DNA from: Candidatus Tepidifontimicrobium thermophilum
Lineage (GTDB): Bacteria > Sysuimicrobiota > Sysuimicrobiia > Sysuimicrobiales > Sysuimicrobiaceae
Assembly: GCA_031296405.1 (NCBI GenBank)
Contig: JAVKKH010000001.1
Coordinates: 62,001 to 126,000, forward strand
Reading direction: 5' to 3'
Length of the DNA stretch: 64,000 nucleotides
Positions 49,336 through 57,373 of this stretch are shown piece after piece. A program made the translations under genes and the position numbers. The notes under the pieces are model-generated. The model had not been told where the DNA came from, ran no database searches, and worked only from the letters and a program-made list of their open reading frames with translations. Numbering within the stretch: position 1 is the first letter of the stretch; the number at the start of each line of letters is the position of its first letter.

Positions 49336-50189
49336 CGGCACTCCGAGCTCAGGCAACGAGCCAGCTCGGCCCCCGCGAGGATCACCAGGGCAGCGAGGTA
49401 CACCCACAGGAGGAACACGATGACGCCCGCAAGCGACCCGTAGACCGCCTGGTAGCGGGGGAAGGCTTCCACGGCCCGGAATACCAGTGCCCGCGCGGTC
49501 TCGAACAGGACGGTGGCGAAGAGACTTCCGGCCACCAGGGCGCGCCAGGGGAAGGGCTGGGCCGGCAGCAGCCGGTACGCTAGGAGAAAGGTAAAAGCCG
49601 CGAGCGCGCCCGGGCCGAAGCGTCCGAAGAAGTCCAGGCCCGGGAGGAATCGCAGGATCTCAGCGCCCAGCCAGGGCGCGAGCCTCAGGAGGATCGCCCG
49701 GGCGACCGCCAGGGACATGGACGCACCCAGCAGCCCCGCAAGGACCAGAGTGGCGAACATGTCCACAAGCCTCCTGCGCCACAAGGGCCGTGGGGTCTGT
49801 ACCTCCAGGACACGGTTTAGAGCGTGGCGCAGCGCTCCCGTCGCCGCGCTCCCGGACCACAGGAAGAGCGCCATCGCGGCGGCGCCCACCGGCCCCCGGG
49901 TCTTCACCGCTTCGTACACGGATCGCTCCACAGCTGCGGCCGCCTGCGGGGGAAGGTAGGTCCTCAGAACGCGGCTCAGTTCCGCCTGCAGCTGCGTTTG
50001 GTCCAGGAGAGCGGCTCCCAGGGCGGTGGCCATCAGCAGGAGGGGGAACACGGATAGCAGGGCGTAGTAGGCCACCGTGGCCGCCAGGGAGGGCCCGTCG
50101 TGGGCGCGGAATCCGGACATCACGCAGCGGCCCACCGCCCAGGCTCCCCGTAGCGTTACCGCAGGGCGGGGGACACAAGGGGCTGGCAC
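49269..50189 (-). CDS. YihY/BrkB family inner membrane protein, end overlapping tRNA-Glu
   Basis: A 306-residue protein with six transmembrane helices of the YihY/virulence-factor-BrkB family: SLAATVAYYALLSVFPLLLMATALG, PVGAAAMALFLWSGSAATGALRHALNRVLE and YGSLAGVIVFLLWVYLAALVILAGAELA. It starts at GTG 50189 with GGGAGGGTCCCT. The family domain ends about residue 283. No stop occurs before the tRNA, so the last 20 or so residues (GIRTRVAGLKDRSPRPG) are encoded antisense to tRNA-Glu. The function is unsettled; it is not RNase BN despite old naming. Confidence 0.9.
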   Translation of the reverse strand: MPAPCVPRPAVTLRGAWAVGRCVMSGFRAHDGPSLAATVAYYALLSVFPLLLMATALGAALLDQTQLQAELSRVLRTYLPPQAAAAVERSVYEAVKTRGPVGAAAMALFLWSGSAATGALRHALNRVLEVQTPRPLWRRRLVDMFATLVLAGLLGASMSLAVARAILLRLAPWLGAEILRFLPGLDFFGRFGPGALAAFTFLLAYRLLPAQPFPWRALVAGSLFATVLFETARALVFRAVEAFPRYQAVYGSLAGVIVFLLWVYLAALVILAGAELARCLSSECRGAPDGIRTRVAGLKDRSPRPG

Positions 50190-50236
50190 AGGGACCCTCC
50201 CAGCTGTGAGGTCCTGCCGTGAGTGTACCCGACCGC

Positions 50237-50257
50237 GCCTCCTGTAGGTCAGGAGGC
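50237..50257. repeat. Perfect 8-bp hairpin upstream of the yihY-like gene
   Basis: GCCTCCTG (50237-50244), a 5-base loop, then CAGGAGGC (50250-50257). It lies between the yihY-like start and the tRNA-Val promoter. One arm contains CAGGAGG, which looks like a ribosome site, but no start codon uses it. The role is unknown. Confidence 0.45.
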
Positions 50258-50304
50258 CGGCGCGTTGGGTGCCCGGCTCCCGGAGCGGCTGGCCCGCGTG
50301 TTGC

Positions 50305-50334
50305 TTGTGGCCGTCGGCTTTCCCTTCCTATAAT
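50305..50334 (+). promoter_or_regulatory. Promoter of tRNA-Val
   Basis: TTGTGG (50305-50310), an 18-base spacer and a perfect TATAAT (50329-50334), 9 bases before the tRNA 5' end. Confidence 0.65.
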
Positions 50335-50343
50335 AGGCCGTGC

Positions 50344-50418
50344 GGGCGGTTAGCTCAGCGGGAGAGCGCTTGCTTCACACGCAAGAGGCCGGAGGTTCGA
50401 ACCCTCCACCGCCCACCA
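50344..50418 (+). tRNA. tRNA-Val (anticodon CAC)
   Basis: GGGCGGT pairs with ACCGCCC. D-arm TAGCTCAGCGGGAGAGC, anticodon loop TTCACAC between CTTGC and GCAAG, T-arm GGTTCGAACCC. CCA is encoded at 50416-50418. Confidence 0.97.
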
Positions 50419-50503
50419 ACCTGCCGCCGGCGTCTCGTTGCCCGCTCCGGCCTGTGGGGTGTGCGGGCGACAGCTCGCCACGGAAGGCCTTCGGGGGGAT
50501 GCC

Positions 50504-51610
50504 TTGGATCCGCGGGTTGAACGTCTCGCCCAGGTGCTGGTCCGCTACTCGCTCCGGGTCCGGCCGGGCTGGTTGGTCCGCATCAGCGCCCCGGCGGTGG
50601 CGCAGCCCCTCATCCTCGCCGCGTACCGTGAGGTCCTGCGGGTGGGGGCACACCCGCTGCTGCGGGTCACCGTGGACGGGGTCGAGGAGGCCTTCTACCG
50701 GGAGGCGAGCGAGGAGCAGCTGCGGTACGTGTCCGAGCTGCAGCGGCAAGAAGTGGAGCAGATCGACGCGTCTCTGGGCGTCTGGGCGGACACCAACACC
50801 CGCAGTCTCACCAACGTGCCGCCGGAACGCCGCCGGATCCGGGCGGAGGCTACGCGGCCTCTAAGCCAGCGGTTCCTCGAGCGAGCGGCGCAGGGGACAC
50901 TGCGCTGGGTCGGCACCCAGTACCCCACCCAAGCCGCGGCCCAGGAGGCGGAGATGTCCCTGGAGGAGTACGAGGAGTTCGTGTACGGGGCAGGTTTCCT
51001 AGACCGGCCGGACCCGGTGGCGGAGTGGGAGAGCGTACGCAAGCGGCAGCAGCGGATCGCGGAGTTCCTGTCCACCAAGCGCACCCTCCGGGTGGTGGCG
51101 GAGGACACGGACTTGGTCGTCGGGGTCGCAGGGCGGCGGTGGATCAACGCCGCGGGCGAGCACAACTTCCCTGACGGGGAGGTATTCACCGGTCCCGAGG
51201 AGGACCGCACCACCGGGCACGTGCGCTTCACCTTCCCCGCCCTGTACGGGGGCCGAGAGGTCACCGGCGTGCGGCTGGTGTTCGAGGGAGGGCGGGTCGT
51301 CCACGCGGAGGCCGACAAGGGCCGGGAGTTCCTTCAGGAGATGCTGAACACCGACCCTGGGGCCCGCGTCCTGGGGGAGTTCGCCTTCGGGCTCAACCCT
51401 CACATCCAGCGGTTCACCCGGAACACCCTGTTTGACGAGAAGATCGGCGGGACGGTGCATATGGCGCTGGGTTCTTCCTACCCCGAGACCGGCGGCCGGA
51501 ACCAGTCCGGCATCCACTGGGACCTGATTTGCGACCTGCGCCAGGGCGGGGAAGTGTACGCGGACGGAGAACTGATCCTCCGGGACGGCCGCCTCCTGCT
51601 CGACACGTGA
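50504..51610 (+). CDS. M29 family aminopeptidase (AmpS/AmpT-like)
   Basis: A 368-residue metallo-aminopeptidase. Metal ligands are seen in NFPDGEVFTGP (Glu), GEFAFGLNP (Glu), and the C-terminal block KIGGTVHMALGSSYPETGGRNQSGIHWDLICDL (two His, Tyr and Asp), as in the dinuclear T. aquaticus enzyme. The start is taken at TTG 50504, with GGGGGGAT 6 bases before it and the family N-terminus (DPRVERLAQVLVRYSLRVRPG) right after. Upstream in-frame starts at 50438 or 50459 would add an atypical Cys-rich lead next to tRNA-Val. The enzyme removes N-terminal residues from peptides in the cytoplasm. Confidence 0.92.
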   Translation: MDPRVERLAQVLVRYSLRVRPGWLVRISAPAVAQPLILAAYREVLRVGAHPLLRVTVDGVEEAFYREASEEQLRYVSELQRQEVEQIDASLGVWADTNTRSLTNVPPERRRIRAEATRPLSQRFLERAAQGTLRWVGTQYPTQAAAQEAEMSLEEYEEFVYGAGFLDRPDPVAEWESVRKRQQRIAEFLSTKRTLRVVAEDTDLVVGVAGRRWINAAGEHNFPDGEVFTGPEEDRTTGHVRFTFPALYGGREVTGVRLVFEGGRVVHAEADKGREFLQEMLNTDPGARVLGEFAFGLNPHIQRFTRNTLFDEKIGGTVHMALGSSYPETGGRNQSGIHWDLICDLRQGGEVYADGELILRDGRLLLDT

Positions 51611-51640
51611 GCCGCTGCGGTGTCCGGCGGCAGCCGGGGC

Positions 51641-51925
51641 TCAGGGCCAGGGCCAGTCCGCTTCCACCTCCGTGAGCAGGGCGTCGAAGAGCTGGCGCTG
51701 CTCCTCGGCGACCTCGTCGGCCCGCTCCGCGTACGCGGGGTGCTCCTGCGCCTTCAGGTACACATTGGCCAGCACGTTCTGCTGCAGGGCCCGCAGCAGG
51801 TCGAGGACCTCTGCTCGCGGAAATGGACCGAACTCCCCCGCCCGCAGCCGATCCACCAGCTCCCGGACCGGGCGCAGCTCGACCACGCACACCTGCTCGT
51901 AGGCGTCCCAGAGGCGGTCGCTCAC
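51641..51925 (-). CDS. Small helical protein, function unknown
   Basis: A 94-residue acidic, helix-rich protein starting at GTG 51925, in a GTGA overlap with the pyruvate kinase stop. Sequence stretches such as DRLWDAYEQVCVVELRPVRELVDRL and EFGPFPRAEVLDLLRALQQNVLANVYLKAQEHP have clear heptad character. No family is recognised. Translational coupling to pyruvate kinase and the coding-like composition support a real gene. Confidence 0.65.
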   Translation of the reverse strand: MSDRLWDAYEQVCVVELRPVRELVDRLRAGEFGPFPRAEVLDLLRALQQNVLANVYLKAQEHPAYAERADEVAEEQRQLFDALLTEVEADWPWP

Positions 51926-53379
51926 GGCCTTGCCGCCCGCCGTACCCGGTGCACCTTCACGAAGTTCGTCCGGCCGCGGGCGATGATGGGTGCGGAGCCG
52001 GTCACCACCAGCACGTCTCCGGGCTCCACCAACCCCCTGCGGAGGAGCTCCTCCTCCGCGTGGGTCAGCATGGCGTCCGTATCCTCCCGGAATTCGATCA
52101 CCACAGGGTGAACCCCCCACCACAGGCAGAGCCCGCGCGCGACGGCCTCGTCCTCCGTGAGGGCCACGATGGGTTCTGCAGGCCGGTTTTTCGAGACGAG
52201 CTGGGCGGTCCTGCCGCTGCGGGTGATCACCACGATAGCCTTGGCCCGAAGGTCGTGGCTCAGGCGGCACGCAGCGGCCGCCACGGCTTCCGCGATCCCC
52301 AGGCGGCGGTCGTGCTGGCGGGGCGCCTGGTAGAGCTGAGGGCTGGCGGCTTCCACCTCCACCGCGATCCGATCCATCATGCGGACGGCCTCCAGCGGAT
52401 AGCGGCCGGCGGCGGTCTCCGCCGACAGCATCACCGCGTCGGTGCCGTCCAAGATGGCGTTGGCCACGTCGGACGCCTCGGCACGGGTGGGCCGCGGGTG
52501 GTCCACCATGGACTCCAGCATCTGGGTGGCGGTGATCACGGGGATCCCGAGCTCGTTCGCCCGGCGGATGATGTGCTTCTGCAGGGTGGGCACGCGCTCC
52601 GGTGCCAGCTCCACGCCCAGGTCTCCGCGGGCCACCATGACCCCGTCGCTGGCCTGCATGATCTCCTCCAGGTGGTCCACGGCTTCGGCCTTCTCCAGCT
52701 TGGCCACCAGGGGAACCGTGCGGCCTAGCCGCTCCATGAGCTCCCGAGCCTGGACCACGTCCTCCGCCCGCCGGACGAAGGACAGAGCCACGAAGTCCAC
52801 GCCGGCCTCCAGTCCGAACCGCAGGTCCTCCACGTCCTTGTCCGTGAGGGCCGGCGCCCGCAGGGTGACGCCCGGGAGGTTGATCCCCTTGTGCTCCTCC
52901 AGCAACCCGCCCCGCACCACCCGCGCCCGGACCTCCTGTGGGCCCACCGAGGTCACCGCCAGCTCGAGTTCGCCGTCCGCCAGCAGGATGCGGTCCCCGG
53001 CGCGGACCTCCCGTACCAGCTCCGGGTAGGTGACCGACAGACGCTGGGCGGTCCCTCCTTCCGTGTGGGCCCCAATCACCACCTCACTTCCCTCTTCGAG
53101 GACTACGGGCCGGTGGTCGCGGAGCTCTCCCACCCGGATCTTCGGCCCCTGGAGATCCTGGAGGATGGCCACCGGCCGGCCCAGCTCCGCGCTGAAGCGG
53201 CGGACGAGCTGGATCCAGCGCCGGTGTTCCTCCCGGGTCCCGTGGGAGAAGTTGAATCGCATCACGTCCACACCCGCCTCCACGAGGGCGCGCAGGCGGT
53301 CGGGTTCCCCCGTGGCGGGACCGATGGTGGCGACGATCTTGGTGCGCCGGTGCCGAGGCAGGGTGCACTTCGAGGCCAT
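51922..53379 (-). CDS. pyk: Pyruvate kinase
   Basis: Final glycolytic step, phosphoenolpyruvate plus ADP to pyruvate plus ATP. 485 residues from ATG 53379 (GGAGGGAGTCTGGAG upstream; a start at 53415 is less likely). Motifs: TKIVATIGPATGEPDRL, MRFNFSHGTREEH, the active-site loop VPLVAKLEKAEAVDHLEEIMQASDGVMVARGDLGVE, and MLSAETAAGRYPLEAV. The barrel, B-domain and C-terminal allosteric domain are all present. A small gene of unknown function follows in overlap. Confidence 0.97.
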   Translation of the reverse strand: MASKCTLPRHRRTKIVATIGPATGEPDRLRALVEAGVDVMRFNFSHGTREEHRRWIQLVRRFSAELGRPVAILQDLQGPKIRVGELRDHRPVVLEEGSEVVIGAHTEGGTAQRLSVTYPELVREVRAGDRILLADGELELAVTSVGPQEVRARVVRGGLLEEHKGINLPGVTLRAPALTDKDVEDLRFGLEAGVDFVALSFVRRAEDVVQARELMERLGRTVPLVAKLEKAEAVDHLEEIMQASDGVMVARGDLGVELAPERVPTLQKHIIRRANELGIPVITATQMLESMVDHPRPTRAEASDVANAILDGTDAVMLSAETAAGRYPLEAVRMMDRIAVEVEAASPQLYQAPRQHDRRLGIAEAVAAAACRLSHDLRAKAIVVITRSGRTAQLVSKNRPAEPIVALTEDEAVARGLCLWWGVHPVVIEFREDTDAMLTHAEEELLRRGLVEPGDVLVVTGSAPIIARGRTNFVKVHRVRRAARP

Positions 53380-53493
53380 CTCCAGACTCCCTCCCGTGTC
53401 TCCACAGCATACCACGTGGCTCCCGCTGCCTTTCCAAGATAGGAAGATAGGAAGTCGGTGCGGGACCCTGGAAATACCCGCGGGGAGGCAGCG

Positions 53494-54645
53494 GTGGGCG
53501 AGCCCAACGTGCCGGGGCCGGGAGAGCGACTCCGCCTAGGAGGCTACGTGCGGCTGCTGGTGGCCGTGACGGTGGTGGCGCTGGTCGGCCTGTCGTGGTT
53601 GGGCGCGTACCGGGGTTGGGGATGGGCTGCCTGGCCGGACCTGGCGGCCCTGGCCCTGATCACCTTGCTCGCGGCCTTCGGGCTGGACGATGAGCCCGTG
53701 GACGCGGTAGAGATCGGGGTGGCAGCGGGCTTCGTGGTAGTGGGCCCCTTCCTGTCCGTGGGGATGGCAGCGGTGCTGTCCCCCCTGCTGGATCTCCTTC
53801 GCCGCGTGCACACGCTGCGGGCGGGCTACCGTTTTGGGCGCCGGGTCCTCCCGGCAGTCGTTGCGGCGGCAGCCTACTCGTACGCGGTACCCGTCCAGCG
53901 GTGGGTCGACCTGGGGCGGAACGCCACCGGTTACCTCCTGGTGGGGATCGTGTGGAGCATAGCCGCCCTGGCCATCCGGGCCCGTTACTTCGCCACGCTG
54001 TCGGGGGTGCCCATGATGCGCAGCCTGCGGCTCCACGCCCGGCCGGGGCTGGGCCCCCTGGTGGTGTCCGTACCCCTCGGGGTCGCGGTCGCCTCGCTGT
54101 TCCAGGCGGATCCTGCGGCAGTCGTGGTCCTCCTGCTACCGGCCCTGGTGGCCCGCAGACTCACCACCGGAGGGCGGGCCAGCGCGGAGACGGACCCCTT
54201 GACCGGCTTCGATCTCCCCCACCGCCTGTGGGAGCGGCTGCACCAGGAGATGCTGCGGGCCCGGCGCCAAAGACAACCCCTCGCGGTGTTAGTCTTGGTG
54301 CTGGAGAACTTGGAGGAGCTCCGGCGTGTCCTGGGAACTCCTGGGACGGGAGCCGTGGTGCAGGAAGTAGCCCGTGCGGTGCAGCGGGAGCTGCGCCGGT
54401 CCGACTACGTGGCCCACCTCACCGAGGAGCGCCTCGTTTGCCTGCTACCGGGTGCCACGGTAGAGCAGGCGGAGCGGGTGGCTGCCCGGATCCGCAGCGA
54501 GGTGGTCATGCGGACACCGGCGCGGGTGTCCTTCGGCGTGTCCGCGTACAGCGGCGGTGCCGAGGAGCCCAGTGCGGTGCTCGGCGCCGCGGACGTGGCC
54601 GCGGAGCGGGCGCGGCGGGCCGGAGACCGGGTGGTCCGGGGTTGA
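53494..54645 (+). CDS. Membrane protein with degenerate GGDEF domain
   Basis: A 383-residue protein with about six transmembrane helices (residues 15-210) and a C-terminal GGDEF-type domain (about 225-380) that begins with ETDPLTGFDLPHRLWERL. The catalytic GGDEF loop is replaced by LTEER (in VAHLTEERLVCLLPGA), so diguanylate cyclase activity is unlikely; it may bind GTP or c-di-GMP or act as a scaffold. GTG 53494 has GGGGAGGCAGCG before it; GTG 53458 would add 12 residues. The end overlaps the -35 region of tRNA-Thr. Confidence 0.85.
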   Translation: MGEPNVPGPGERLRLGGYVRLLVAVTVVALVGLSWLGAYRGWGWAAWPDLAALALITLLAAFGLDDEPVDAVEIGVAAGFVVVGPFLSVGMAAVLSPLLDLLRRVHTLRAGYRFGRRVLPAVVAAAAYSYAVPVQRWVDLGRNATGYLLVGIVWSIAALAIRARYFATLSGVPMMRSLRLHARPGLGPLVVSVPLGVAVASLFQADPAAVVVLLLPALVARRLTTGGRASAETDPLTGFDLPHRLWERLHQEMLRARRQRQPLAVLVLVLENLEELRRVLGTPGTGAVVQEVARAVQRELRRSDYVAHLTEERLVCLLPGATVEQAERVAARIRSEVVMRTPARVSFGVSAYSGGAEEPSAVLGAADVAAERARRAGDRVVRG

Positions 54646-54648
54646 TGG

Positions 54649-54654
54649 TATAAT
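54649..54654 (+). promoter_or_regulatory. -10 box for tRNA-Thr
   Basis: A perfect TATAAT, 11 bases before the tRNA 5' end and 3 bases after the upstream stop codon. No consensus -35. Confidence 0.6.
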
Positions 54655-54665
54655 CGCCGCGGGCC

Positions 54666-54741
54666 GCCGGCGTAGCTCAGTCGGCAGAGCGGCTGATTCG
54701 TAATCAGCAGGTCAGGGGTTCGAATCCCCTCGCCGGCTCCA
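54666..54741 (+). tRNA. tRNA-Thr (anticodon CGT)
   Basis: GCCGGCG pairs with CGCCGGC. D-arm TAGCTCAGTCGGCAGAGC, anticodon loop TTCGTAA between GCTGA and TCAGC, T-arm GGTTCGAATCC. Discriminator T and encoded CCA (54739-54741). Confidence 0.97.
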
Positions 54742-55004
54742 GCGGGAACTCCTCGTGAGGTCTGACCGGACGGACTTGGTGGACCGCTCCACCGGTCCTG
54801 CGACTCCCACAAGTGAGGTAGGATCCGCTGCACACGCGCCCGAGCCCGTGGGCCTCAGGGATCGGGAGCTGCAAGGGGTGCGCGCGACCCGCGGTCGCTA
54901 AAGCGAACCTATGTACGGGTCCTTGGGCGTTTTCCAGTTCCGCAAGGAACCGAGACCCGCGGGCTGCAGCTCCCGTCCCGCAGGATTCAAGCGGCAGGTC
55001 AACC
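54742..55004 (+). other. Gene-free, strongly structured stretch; candidate RNA element
   Basis: No credible protein gene. Nested pairings: hairpin 54772-54798 (GGAC plus GGTGGA with TCCACC plus GTCC); an 11-bp perfect inverted repeat, 54863-54873 with 54965-54975; within it a 6-bp hairpin at 54884-54898, a CGGGTC/GACCCG stem (54916-54921 with 54954-54959) and GTTCC-GCAA-GGAAC (54937-54950) with a GNRA loop. GGTCGC (54893-54898) can pair either upstream or with GCGA-a-CC downstream. It may be a tRNA-Thr readthrough leader, a small RNA or terminators. No known RNA family was recognised. Confidence 0.5.
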
Positions 55005-55033
55005 TTGACAGCCTCCGGGGGTGTCCGTATGAT
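55005..55033 (+). promoter_or_regulatory. Near-consensus sigma-70 promoter of the nuo operon
   Basis: TTGACA (55005-55010), a 17-base spacer and TATGAT (55028-55033), predicting a start near 55040 and a 165-base leader before nuoA. An inverted repeat GTCAA-CC-TTGAC (54998-55009) covers the -35 box and could be an operator. Confidence 0.75.
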
Positions 55034-55204
55034 GCCCGTGGGCCGCGGCCGGACGCGCGACCCGGCGCGTCCCCTCGCGTTTGTTTTCCCGCCTTCCCAC
55101 CGGCGCAGGTGGTGCGCCGATCGCGGCACCAGGAAGGACAGAGCCGCGTCGCCGGCGAACCCGTGCGCGGACGAGGAGGGAACCGAACCCTTTGAGGTGA
55201 GCGG

Positions 55205-55561
55205 GTGCCGCTGGACTGGGCGTACGTGGCGGTCTTCGCGCTCGTGGGAGCGGGGATGGCGGCCCTCCCCCTGGGGCTGGTGTGGTTGCTGGCGCCGCGC
55301 AGCCAGTACCCCCAGAAGCGCATTGCCTACGAATCCGGGATCATCCCCTTTGGCGAGGCCTGGAGCCAGTTCCACGTCCGGTACTACCTGTTCGGGTTGG
55401 CCTTCCTCCTGTTCGACATCGAGGTCATCTACATCTACCCGTGGGCCGTGGTCCTCCGCGAGCTGGGCGGCTTCGCCTTCGTGGAGATGCTGATCTTCCT
55501 GGGCGTGTTGGGAGTCGGCTTGGCCTACGCGTGGAAGAAGGGTGCGCTGGAGTGGGCCTAG
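55205..55561 (+). CDS. nuoA: NADH-quinone oxidoreductase subunit A
   Basis: A 118-residue membrane subunit with three helices. Family motifs: QKRIAYESGIIPFGEAWSQFHVRYYLFGLAFLLFDIEVIYIYPWAVVL (with the loop and conserved acidic residues near the quinone site). It starts at GTG 55205 after AGGTGAGCGG. It is followed not by nuoB but directly by nuoH, an unusual order. The end overlaps nuoH by 10 bases. Confidence 0.96.
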   Translation: MPLDWAYVAVFALVGAGMAALPLGLVWLLAPRSQYPQKRIAYESGIIPFGEAWSQFHVRYYLFGLAFLLFDIEVIYIYPWAVVLRELGGFAFVEMLIFLGVLGVGLAYAWKKGALEWA

Positions 55562-56568
55562 GAGGGTTTCTCGGCTCGGTCTGGCAGGTGGAGCTTGTCC
55601 GCATGGTGGTCCTGGCCGCCGTGGTGTTCACCTTCCTGGCGGTCGGGGGCCCGCTGTTTTTGGTGCTCGCGGAGCGGAAGATCAGCGCCTGGATCCAGGC
55701 CCGCGTGGGGCCCAAGCACGTGGGCCCTCACGGCCTGCTCCAGACGGTGGCAGACACCCTGAAGCTGCTCTACAAGGAGAACATCGTCCCGCACCGGGCG
55801 GACGTGGTGCTGTTCTCCGTAGCCCCCGTCCTGGTGGCGGTGGCGGCCCTTCTGGACTGGGTGGTGATCCCCTTCGCGCCCGGCTGGGTGGTGCGGGATC
55901 TGAACGTGGGGATCCTGTACTTCGCCGCGGTGAGCAGCCTGACGGTCATCGGTATCGTGACGGGGGGCTGGGCGTCCAACAACAAGTACTCGCTGCTGGG
56001 CGGTCTGCGGTCCGCGGCCCAGATGGTATCCTACGAGCTGCCCCTGGCTTTCTCCCTGCTCCTGGTGGCCACCGTCACGGGGACCCTGTCTACGGTGCGC
56101 ATCGTGGAGGCTCAGCCGTATCCCGCGTACTTGTACCCGTCTGTGGGGGTGGCCGCGGTCGTGTTCCTGGTGGCGGCCACCGCGGAGACCAACCGGATCC
56201 CCTTTGACCTCCCGGAGGCAGAGGCGGAGCTGGTGGCGGGGTACTTCTCGGAGTACACGCCCATGCGCTTCGCCCTGTTCCAGCTGGGGGAGTACGGGTC
56301 GCTGCTGGCCAGCTCGGCGTTGTTCACCACGCTGTTCCTAGGTGGGTGGAAGGGCCCCTTTTCGCTGCCCTGGTTGGGTCCCGTGGGGAACGGTCTGGTG
56401 TGGTTCCTCCTGAAAACGTACGCGGTCGTTTTCTTCCTCATGTGGGTGCGGTGGACGTACCCACGGTTCCGGATCGACCAGTTGCTGGGGCTTTCCTGGA
56501 AGGTGCTGCTCCCCGTGAGCATGGTGAACCTTCTCGTGGCGGGCGGGCTGGTGGTGATCGTGCGGTGA
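55552..56568 (+). CDS. nuoH: NADH-quinone oxidoreductase subunit H
   Basis: A 338-residue membrane subunit that helps form the quinone channel. Eight helices. Motifs: ERKISAWIQARVGPKHVGPHGLLQTVADTLKLLYKE, SLLGGLRSAAQMVSYELPLAFSLL and AETNRIPFDLPEAEAELVAGYFSEY. The start is GTG 55552, giving a short lead before the first helix; ATG 55603 is the other choice. A frame open from 55282 lies inside nuoA and was rejected. Its stop overlaps nuoJ. Confidence 0.95.
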   Translation: MGLGGFLGSVWQVELVRMVVLAAVVFTFLAVGGPLFLVLAERKISAWIQARVGPKHVGPHGLLQTVADTLKLLYKENIVPHRADVVLFSVAPVLVAVAALLDWVVIPFAPGWVVRDLNVGILYFAAVSSLTVIGIVTGGWASNNKYSLLGGLRSAAQMVSYELPLAFSLLLVATVTGTLSTVRIVEAQPYPAYLYPSVGVAAVVFLVAATAETNRIPFDLPEAEAELVAGYFSEYTPMRFALFQLGEYGSLLASSALFTTLFLGGWKGPFSLPWLGPVGNGLVWFLLKTYAVVFFLMWVRWTYPRFRIDQLLGLSWKVLLPVSMVNLLVAGGLVVIVR

Positions 56569-57059
56569 ACGCGGAGGCCCTGGCCTTCTATGCGCTGGCC
56601 GCCATGGTCCTCGTGGGCGGGGCGCTGGTGGTGTACTCTCGCAACCTAGTCCACGCCGCGGTGTCCCTGGTCCCCACCCTCCTCGGGGTGGCTGGGTTGT
56701 ACGTGCTCCTGCACGCGGAGTTCGTCACCGCGATCCAGATCCTCATCTACGTGGGGGCGATCACCGTTCTCATCCTGTTCGTCATCCTGCTCACGGAGGG
56801 GGCCACGGGCCTCCGGGTGCGGCAGCGTAACGAACAGGTTCCCCTGGCCCTGGGAGTGTGCGGGGCGCTGGTGGTGCTCCTGTGGGTGGTTCTCCTGCGG
56901 GTGCCGTGGGGTCCAGCAGCCGGACCGCTGCCCCCCTACAACCCCGGAGCCGTGGGCCGCAGCTTCCTCATGCCCTACGTGTTGGCCTTCGAGGTAACCT
57001 CCCTGGTGATCCTGGCTTCGCTGGTGGGGGCCATCGTCATCGCCCGGAGGGAGGAATGA
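56565..57059 (+). CDS. nuoJ: NADH-quinone oxidoreductase subunit J
   Basis: A 164-residue membrane subunit with five helices. Motifs: SRNLVHAAVSLVPTLLGVAGLYVLLHAEFVTAIQILIYVGAITVLILFVILLTEG, which contains the pi-bulge helix of this family, and FEVTSLVILASLVGAIVIARRE. GTG 56565 overlaps the nuoH stop. The ATGA junction with nuoK follows. Confidence 0.95.
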   Translation: MNAEALAFYALAAMVLVGGALVVYSRNLVHAAVSLVPTLLGVAGLYVLLHAEFVTAIQILIYVGAITVLILFVILLTEGATGLRVRQRNEQVPLALGVCGALVVLLWVVLLRVPWGPAAGPLPPYNPGAVGRSFLMPYVLAFEVTSLVILASLVGAIVIARREE

Positions 57060-57364
57060 TCGGACTACCCCACTACCTCGTCCTGTCCAGTCTGCTGTTC
57101 GGCATGGGACTCTACGGAGTCCTTACGAGGAGGAACGCGGTGGCCATCCTGATGGGTATCGAGCTCATGTTGAACGCAGCCAACGTGAACTTCGTGGCCT
57201 TCACCAAGTTCGTGGATCCTACCTTCGTCCGCGGCCACGTGGCGGCCCTCGTGATCATCACTCTGGCGGCGTGTGAGGCGGCGGTCGGGCTCGCCCTGAT
57301 CATCAACGCGTACCGCCACCTGGAGACGGTGAACGTGGACCAGGTGGATTTGCTGAAGGGCTAG
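57056..57364 (+). CDS. nuoK: NADH-quinone oxidoreductase subunit K
   Basis: A 102-residue membrane subunit with three helices, homologous to MrpC. Motifs: NAVAILMGIELMLNAANVNFVAF, with the conserved Glu in helix 2, and LVIITLAACEAAVGLALIINAYR with the second Glu. ATG 57056 overlaps the nuoJ stop. A 9-base gap leads to nuoL. Confidence 0.96.
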   Translation: MIGLPHYLVLSSLLFGMGLYGVLTRRNAVAILMGIELMLNAANVNFVAFTKFVDPTFVRGHVAALVIITLAACEAAVGLALIINAYRHLETVNVDQVDLLKG

Positions 57365-57373
57365 GAGGACGCG

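Noticed and set aside
54704-55375. 223-residue minus-strand frame over the nuo leader and tRNA-Thr
   Set aside because: It ends in a tRNA-derived ARGFEPLTC tail, crosses a strong promoter and tRNA, and has no family features.
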